Source: Kalaharituber pfeilii (Eukaryota; Ascomycota; Pezizomycetes; Pezizales; Pezizaceae). Taken from it: a stretch of 64,000 nucleotides of DNA. Location of the stretch: positions 1-64,000 of the forward strand of contig WHUZ01000096.1 of assembly GCA_015179045.1 (NCBI GenBank), given 5' to 3'. A program made the position numbers and the translations under genes. The notes under the pieces are model-generated. The model was not told where the DNA came from. It saw only the letters and a program-made list of their open reading frames with translations, and ran no database searches. Position 1 is the first letter of the stretch, and each line of letters starts with the position of its first letter. This document shows, piece by piece, positions 56,433 to 64,000 of this stretch.

Positions 56433-59400
56433 TTACTCCCCGAGTACAGGCTTCCCGACTGCTTTATGTTGCTCGAGTAGGTGAACGTCGAGTGAATCGA
56501 GCCCGGTCACACCCTGAATGTTTACATTCATGAGGATGAGTCTGTTTCGGGGCACTGGCCATAGACAGGCAATATCCAAAAAATGTTTGTCTAGCATGTG
56601 GCTTGCCTTGTGTTGCAATTGCCATACATGTACTATATTAGTATAGCCAGAGGCAAGCAGCCGGCTGTCAGGAGAGAAGGCGACACTCAGTACCGAGTCG
56701 CTATGGCCCTGCAAGGTATGGATGGTTTCATGACGCGAGACTGACCACAGGCGTATAGTGCAATCCCTACTGCCAGAGGCAAGTAGCTGGCCATCAGGAG
56801 AGAAAGTGACACTCAGTACCCACGTGCTATGGCCTTGCAAGGTATGGATGGTTTCATGATGCAAGACTGACCACAGGCGTATAGTGCAATCATCACTGCC
56901 AGAGGCAAGCAGCTGGCCATTAGGAGAGAAGGTGACACTCAGTACGCAGCCACTATGGCCCTGCAAGGTATGGATAGTTTCATGATACAAGACTGACCAC
57001 AGGCGTATAGTGCAATCATCACTGCCGGAGGCAAGCAGCTGGCTATCAGGAGAGAAGGCGACACTCTGTACTGAGGCACTATGGCCCTGCAAGGTATGGA
57101 TGGTTTCATGATGCGAGACTGACCACAGGCGTATAGTGCGATCACTACTGCCAGAGGCAAGCAGCTGGCCATCAGGAGAGAAGGTAACACTCAGTACCCA
57201 GTCGCTATGGCCTCGCAACGTCTGGATGGTTTCATGATGCGAGACTGACCACAGGCGTATAGTGCGATCACTACTGCCAGAGGCAAGCAGCTGACCATCA
57301 GGAGAGAAGGTGACACTCCGTACCGAGCTGCTATGGCCCTGCAAGGTATGGATGGTTTCATGATGTAAGACTGACCACAAGCGTATAGTGCAATCATAAC
57401 TGCTAGAGGCAAGCAGCTGACTATCAGGAGAGAAGGCTACACTCTGTACCGAGCTGCTGTGGCCCTGCGAGGTATGGATAGTTTCATGACACGACACTGA
57501 CCACAGGCGTATAGTGCAATCACTACTGCTAGAGGCAAGCAGCTGGCCATCAGGAGAGAAGGTAACGCTCCGTACCAACATACTATGGCCCTGCAATGTA
57601 CGGATGATTTCATGACGTGAGACTGACCACAGGCATATAGTGTGATCACCACTGCCAGATGCAAGCAGCTGGCCATCAGGAGAGAAGGTGACACTCGATA
57701 CCGAGTTGCTGTGGCCCTGTAGGGTATGGATGCTTTCATGACGCGAGACTGACCACAGGCGTATAGTGCAATCATCACTGCCAGAGGCAAGCAGCTGGCT
57801 ATCAGGTGAGAAGGCGATACTCCGTACTGAGGCACTATGGCCCTGCAAGGTATGGATAGTTTCATGATGCAAGACTGACCACAGGCATATAGTGTGATCA
57901 TCACTGCCAGAGGCAAGCAGCTGGCCATCAGGAGAGAAGGCGACACTCAGTACGCAGCCACTATGGCCCTGCAACGTACAGATGGTTTTATGATGCAAGA
58001 CTGACCACAGGTGTATAGTGCTATCATTACTGCCAGAGGCAAGCAGCTGGCCATCAGGAGAGAAGGTGACACTCATTATACGGCCACTATGGTGCAAGAT
58101 ATGGATGGTTTCATGGCGTGAGACTGACCACAGGTGTGTAGTGCGATCACTACCGCCAGAGGCAAGCAGCTGGCCGTCAGGAGAGAAGGCGACACTCGAT
58201 ACCGAGTTTCTGTGGCTCTGCAAGGTATGGATGGTTTCATGATGCGAGACTGACCACAGGTGTATATTGCAATCATCACTGCCAGAGGCAAGCAGCTGGC
58301 CGTCAGGAGAGAAGCAGCATGTATTGAGAGAGCTTGGTAGTCGTATGAAAGGTCTTTCCCCAAATGATACATAGTTCATGCTAGCGTTACGCAGGTCTGC
58401 CCCCGCAAGGTAGGCTTGATGCATACGAACCTGCTCCATAGCATTAGCCAATTATCGATATGAATAATGAGGTTGTATATATACGAACCTGACATAGGTC
58501 TGCATTTTGCAATTGAGCATGACCAAAGAAGCCACCACTTAGATCTGCTCTAGGAATCCGTATGCCACGTAAATCATGACGTGCAAAGCTCCTTCCTGCT
58601 CTCACTAGAACTGTAATTGCATTTGCTGATGCTGTTGAAATATTAATGTCAGTTTTGGATCGCTCTATGAAGGCCCAAAGCTGACACCGCAATAGCCATG
58701 CTTTTTCAACAATGAAGTCAAGAACACCAGGATCGTCAACAAGATGAAACTCATTGATCAGAGCATTGGTTTTGCAATCTTTGAATGCCTCATCCTGGCA
58801 AATCGCTTCGGCTACTAAATAATCTCGTAGTGACTTGTGTAAAAATCGGTATGAATTTCCTTGTCGAATTAATGGTGAGCTAAAACGCAAAAGCCGTATT
58901 TTGTTATCGTTTGTTAAGTATCTTTGCCAGACCGGCTCGTCCTGTGGGGTAGAATTGGAGAAAACGTCGGGGACATAAGTAGCTTCAAGCATCTGATGAC
59001 GATATAGAGCTAGTGCAAATTGTTGACAAAAGCGTCGTGCTTGCGCACTGAAATTGATCTCATCCAACTGAGTGTAGGCATCACGCTGAGTTTCCGGTAG
59101 CTGGATATTATTCAAACGAGCATGTGCCCGATCTATCCAATAATCAATAAAATGTTGGTATAAATCCCCACGCTTGAGAATGTCTTTGCCTTGAGCTGGT
59201 CTCACGGTCATAGCCATCTTGAGGAGGAAAGGATTGCTGATTAAGGCAGATACATCGGACTTCAGAATATATTGTTCGTAATCCACAACTGAGCTATCGG
59301 GTCTAGTCTTCGCGTACTGTGAAATATACTCCTGAATGTTTGCCTTCGAAAATGGTGCAAGGTAGTATTCTTGTAATAGATGTGGCTGCTCAGGAGGGTA

Positions 59401-61464
59401 AAACTTGCTCTGATACCTGAAGGGCAAGTATTCAGGTCGACTGGTAATGATAACTTTGGCTATCCAGGAGTCAAGCTGGTTTTCTGTGAAAAAGTTGCGG
59501 TCCCGTTTCTCAATCTCGTCATACCCATCCAAGATAAACACAAACTTCCGTTGCCTCCGAACTTGCTTTATTTGATCCTCGTAAAACCCTTGTTCAGTGA
59601 AGAAAGCAGCTATCAGATCTCGTTCATGGGTTCCCGGTCTATATACTCTAGAGAGTGAAATAAACACGGGAACCACCGCAGTTTCTTTGTTGGAGGCGCT
59701 AACTTTGTCGTACTCAGACCATAGCCAGCGTGCAAGACGATGGTTGAACGTAGATTTTCCGGACCCAGCAGGACCTTGAATCAAGCAAATCTTTTGTGGT
59801 GCTGCATCCGAAAGAAATTGCTTAATAGCCTCTAGTAAATCAAAACGCTTGTCATCATGCGGACGCGTCATTCCCTCAGCTGGAATATATAGGTCGTCCA
59901 GCTGATGTTTGGTTAGATAGTCCTTCTTAAGCTGTTCAATTTCTGAATCTACAGCTTCCCAAACAATTGTTTGACGTTGATCCGATACTAGTTTCATGTT
60001 AACAAGAGATCAACAGACAGGTATGCATCAAACGTACCAAGTCGAGATAGCTGTTCATTGATCTCCGTGCGCATGCCCTTCACAGTTGTGAGGATTTCTG
60101 TTTTTATTTTTCACAATTAGCATCAATTATAGAATCGCTTGCCATGAACGAAAATACTGTAATGATGTACTCACCATCGATCCTCGATAAAGGCTCCATT
60201 TCCCTCTTTATGTCATTTAAGACCCTCTCCATTCGGTCAAGCTTTTCGGAACTCTCTATTCTCTTTAGAAAACATACTCGTACAAGGCTTGCATGTCTGA
60301 CAGTGTTCTTACCCATAATCCTTTTCATTCCAGCCTCATCTGCACACTCTCGGACAACCTTTTCCTTCTCAGATATGTCGTCAAGACATGGTTGGATCAC
60401 TTCCGAAAAAGGCCTAAACATATTCCCAATCTGCCTTATGCCTAAATTTTTTATAACTTCTCATTAGCGAGTCCAAATCACTGAAATAGGAATCGAATAT
60501 CTTACGTGATGTGGTATCAAAAAATTTTTTAACCTTTAGTGCGAAATTCCAGATTGCATCATAGAGCCCTTGCAGAGCATAGTCCAACCTGTTTCTGAAA
60601 GCTTCCCTTGTCGAGCCTGGCTGCAATGTGACCTCCAGTGGTGTATTCATATAGATATAGGCATAGAATTCACACTTGGCCATCGTTTCAACAATGGTTG
60701 CTATTGCAAATTCCAGACTTTCCATTAACTTGACGTAATTGAGGGCAACCTATCACCCATGATTAATCTCCATGTATCAATGCAAGAATTTATAACTGAC
60801 TCTCAAAATAGCCCTAACACTAGCCCAAACAAGAGCAGTAATTCTCGGATTATGTTGTATTGCTACATCAACAATATTTGCGTAACTCTCTATGCATTTC
60901 AGGATCGGTCCGATGCGATCTACTACAGCCACAGTCTGGCCATGCCTGTTGGTGTATTTCCATTGCTTTTCTTTGCTCTCCTTAAAAACAGTCCGTAAAT
61001 CCTTAATTACGCCTTCGATCTGGTCTCGCGTTTGGTTGTTTGGTAAATTCTGCCTAGAATTCGGAGGTGCTGAACTAGATGCAGAGGGATTGTTCACACC
61101 ATGTGATTGCACTGACTGTAGTGCTGACGGCTGTACTGACTGCGCTGCCGATTGCAGTTTTAATTGCGACGCTGATTGCGGTCGTGCTGCAAGGATGGTA
61201 CCCGAGGTTGCTGTTCGAACTCCTTGTGGGAAACTCGTTTGTGCAGTTGTTTGAACAGCAACAGGCGGAGTGTTAATTTGAGGTGGGGGGTCTGCGCTCC
61301 GGCTCCGCTTTCTTGCAGGGGATTTCGGCCTAGATAAGAAACTATCAAGTAGCGGAGGTTAGTTCAAGCGGAGGTAGAGCACCGCAACTCTTGTAAACTT
61401 ACGAAGCTCGTTTTTGCCCGATGCCACTGCTTCCTCCTAGGCCTCCAGGTTGCTGATTATTCAT
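56433..61464 (-). CDS. NACHT-WD40 STAND receptor (NLR)
   Basis: Likely a signal-transducing STAND NTPase of the HET-E/HNWD type, usually tied to non-self recognition in fungi. Exons (minus): 61464-61403, 61329-60801, 60749-60506, 60441-60175, 60097-60038, 59987-58489, 58430-56433. Every junction is GT-AG, phases agree, product 1552 aa. Start MNNQQPGG is the first ATG. Order: basic Pro/Ser-rich tract with ARKRSRS; helical region (IVDVAIQHNPRITALVWASV, VALNYVKLMESLEFAIATIV) shared with the ankyrin paralogue; NACHT with P-loop GPAGSGKST, Walker B FVFILDGYDE and IITSRPEYLP; pentapeptide-like A(D/N)L repeats across the last intron (LQNADLCQ, YLAGADLRNASMNY); 14 WD40 repeats of 42 aa (two 7-blade propellers). 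No damage found. The partner and the trigger are unknown. Confidence 0.92.
56640..58340 (-). repeat. Fourteen near-identical 126-bp WD40 units
   Basis: The units share FSPDGQLLASGS, LWSVSxHETIHTLQG and a 126-bp period. They differ mostly at a few residues: HSxxVxSV, the S/D before TI, and the residue before LW. Such high internal similarity with variable surface positions is known from fungal HNWD receptors. Confidence 0.9.
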
Positions 61465-63240
61465 TTTGTGCTGTCGCAGAGTTTACTCAGAACTCTTTAC
61501 AGTAAGAACAATGAGAATTTCTGTAAGGAATCTTCTTTTTACACTTATGGAGTTGTGAGCGACTTCGATGAGTGAAAGGTTGATGATTGCCTCGCTATCT
61601 ATACCCCGCATTTATTTTCATTGAAGTTGTGATCTGTATGCGGCTCCAAAACCAGGGCTGCGATCAACAAACCATTGGCAAGCAGCAGGTGTATTTCACA
61701 CACGAAGTACTGATTACAGTGCATCCGAACCTTGCCTTACACCATACATCATGTTTGCTGGAAAATTCTGGCAGGCGTGGGCAGAAAGCTCAAAGGACGA
61801 ACCCAGTAGAACCTAAGGTGAGCGCGTAGATTATGGCACCGCACCTCTCAACACCTGATCACCACTACCATGCAGTTAGACCTATGTTACCAATGCAGTG
61901 TCCCAACAACTATGGAAGAGAGAAGAATCTAAGCGATAGGTAACGTGTATGGCAGACAATCAGGTAGTATTCAGGGGTAGATTGTACAGATTGGACGGAT
62001 TGGGCGGATTCAATAGCTACTATATTGGAGCGATGGGGTACTCCCTAGAGCCAGCTACACGACAGTTTCCGATAAAAAATTTCCGATCGGGATCAAACGT
62101 TAGCAGCACCAGCTTCTCCCGAGTCGTCCACAATTAATAAATGTAAGACTCCAATATACTCGCTCCGCTTCCCCTACTTTTTCCGGTGTCACATCTGCGG
62201 AGGAAACTGGATATGGATATGCCGGTGCAGCAGAAAAAGCAGGTCATGCCGGAGAACATTATACTGTGTATGGCGGGAAAGCTAACTATGGCGGGGCAGC
62301 TGGTGACTAAAGAAAAGGTAAAAGGCATCGATTCAAATTATCAGTCAACTCAAAAGTCTGGCGACACAGGAGAAATCTTGCGATTCGACTAGCAGTCATA
62401 GCGACACCGGGAACGTTGGCTATGTCAGAGAAGCTTGAAGAATGGGCATCGCCAGAATGAGAGGTATTCATGCGACTGATAGAACAGGAACGGCAGCTAT
62501 TGTAAGCACAATGTTGCAGTTGACAGAAACAGGTCACGTAGATGCGACTTGGTGCAAGATACAGAGCGATAACACTAACATATATAGGCTTCTATCCATG
62601 GTTGGGGCGCGCACGTGCTTTGTAGCACGTAGCCGAAATCCTCAAGGATGTTTCTTTTGTCTCATTTGTACGTAGCACAAACATACTTATGCTATTGACA
62701 AGCCTTGCAAAGCAAATTATTTAGCCATGTTTTGCGATTTCCGAGAATAGTCAAAAAGTAGACCCGCATTCCCCTTATACTAGTACCACTAGAACAACGT
62801 GCAGTACAACAACAAGGTCATGTTCAGCCTACGGCGCTGATCGTGCTTTGTATCTTACTTCAAGCTCGGTACTCCAGTACAGTACTGCACGGTATCCAAA
62901 AATCTCGACAAGTATGAAATAATCAGTTATAGAAGGTTTCGTCTAGTCAGCGTTAGTCTCGTAACAAGACTTAGTCAGATTTCGTCAGCAAAATTATAGA
63001 AGCTTTAACATTGAACACAATTCATTGACTCTTCTTAATATCAGAATATTGATGAATATTAGATAGTTCGGCATAAGTCACAATCAGGCGATACTCAATG
63101 GATACATAGACTAGCAGCAAAATGTTATTTGCAATATGAAAATCGTCTGGCTTGAAGTGCTGAAAATAAGCTCTGACATTATCAAAATAACCATACCTCG
63201 GACCTATACGTTCTAGGAACAGAATTAGATAGCAGGGGAG
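61465..63240. other. Upstream of the WD40 receptor, no gene recognised
   Basis: Small frames at 61587-61829, 61949-62137 and 62186-62392 show no domain. The first part (61465-61650) should contain the receptor promoter. Confidence 0.3.
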
Positions 63241-63940
63241 CTAGAGGAGGGCAGGGTACCCCGAGAGTGGCAACTCTTGAAGTCGTCATGATTCCGAAGC
63301 CGGGAAAAGAACACACATAAGCCAAAGGATTGTGACAAAATTAACCTCATCAACTTCATCTGCAGGTTGGGGGGGTAGCAGCCAAAAGGCCCCTAAAGAG
63401 AGAACTAGCCTGAGTACTGGAAAATGTGAAAAAAAAAAAAGGAGGGGGGAAGGCTAACGTAGCCAGATGAGAAGACATGATAAAAGGGTAAAGAGGGGGA
63501 TGAGCGGTTAGGAGAGTTGCTCAGGTACAAAAGCTTTGGAGTTAAGTGGAGTAGGAAGGGCAAATGTGGGAGTACCTCCGGAATAATCATTATCATAAGT
63601 CAAGTTCCAAACATTCATCGCACTGAATATAGAAGCAATGGACAAGGAAGTTGGAGAAGAAGGCAAAGAAAACCAAACCTGAAATCCATTGCGGGATATG
63701 ACTGGGAAGGGCTATAGGATCTAGCAAGCGTACAAGCGAGGGTAAAGGAAGCAATGCAGCGAGATGCAGAAAAAGTGAACTTTAACAATGAAAAAGCAAG
63801 TGGGGATATCATGTTTGGAAAAGCACGGAGAAGAAGGAAAAATGTGGAGAGAGTGAAGTGGCCAGGGAAAAAAAAATTCAACTCGACTCTGACGTTTGAC
63901 TTTCATGGAAGATTCGAATTCGGGAAAGCCCGCAAATAGC
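63240..63940 (+). pseudogene. LINE reverse transcriptase, heavily degenerate
   Basis: The plus strand reads VVMIPKPGKEHT at 63283-63320. Further on, VKEAMQRDAEKVNFNNEKAS, GDIMFGKARRRRKNVERVKW and STLTFDFHGRFEFGKARK appear (63740-63935). These match in order the RT palm start and the segment after the YxDD site in Tad-like LINEs (EKxxxxxFGKxxR...WxGxxLxF...LGVxxxxxLxFxxH). The piece between is too diverged to read. Stops and frameshifts are frequent. It continues towards the window end. Confidence 0.6.
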
Positions 63941-64000
63941 GGACTGGGAAATTATAAATGGGGATTGTCACCGATGGGGGATGGAAGCAGATGTATACAG

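Noticed and set aside
56939..57946. Several minus-strand frames with repeated LLMASCLPLAV / LYACGQS
   Set aside because: They are the other reading frame of the WD40 repeats and owe their length to the 126-bp period.
62160..62320. Zinc-finger-like CHICGGNW stretch
   Set aside because: Only one CxxC pair, followed by stops in the same frame. No family pattern.

Overview
The window reads as a repeat-rich filamentous fungus. Coding regions are split by short GT-AG introns (about 50-140 nt, one of about 390 nt). It carries fungal-type NACHT receptors with WD40 or ankyrin tails, Tad-like LINEs whose ORF2 ends in an RNase H domain and a CCHC knuckle, Copia, pogo/Fot1 and hAT elements, and several TA-flanked inverted-repeat elements. 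A Pezizomycete, for example a truffle-like species, would fit, but the species is inference. No rRNA, tRNA, CRISPR array or origin was seen. All calls come from reading the sequence; no database search was run.

Layout: 0.7-2.2 kb is an SRPK-like protein kinase gene (+, three exons). 2.4-3.6 kb holds two LINE 3' pieces. 5.13-9.57 kb is a complete-length but frame-broken Copia element with almost identical LTRs and a TTAAT target duplication. It sits in the last codons of a decayed minus-strand reading frame of unknown family (9.58-11.64 kb). 12.6-13.0 kb is a TA-flanked inverted-repeat element. 16.4-18.2 kb (-) is a five-exon adenosine deaminase-like gene. 18.7-21.9 kb is a run of LINE tails. 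22.6-23.9 kb (-) is a three-exon NmrA-like gene. 25.3-31.1 kb is a nest of LINE 3' ends, a probable pogo-type remnant and a MITE. 32.0-33.9 kb is two tandem arrays (12 bp and about 55 bp). 35.1-41.4 kb (-) is a decayed NACHT-ankyrin receptor gene cut by a 924-bp foldback element. 42.6-43.4 kb is a small TA-flanked element carrying an AT-hook ORF. 44.2-48.8 kb is a transposon graveyard (Copia, LINE, hAT/Plavaka-like, pogo, LTR-like sequence). 53-55.3 kb holds more LINE tails and a BED-finger hAT remnant. 56.4-61.5 kb (-) is an apparently intact seven-exon NACHT receptor with 14 WD40 repeats (1552 aa). 63.2-63.9 kb is a degenerate LINE reverse transcriptase.

The host genes likely to work are the kinase, the deaminase, the NmrA-like protein and the WD40 receptor. 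The two receptors are paralogues: they share an N-terminal helical region and were probably non-self recognition (STAND/NLR) proteins. One is intact, while the other has premature stops, frameshifts and a transposon. The most unusual material is (i) the foldback element whose removal would restore the receptor's reading frame at that point, (ii) many 55-65 bp LINE tail insertions that all begin at the same base of the 3' hairpin yet have their own target duplications, and (iii) ORF1-like sequence joined directly to LINE 3' tails.
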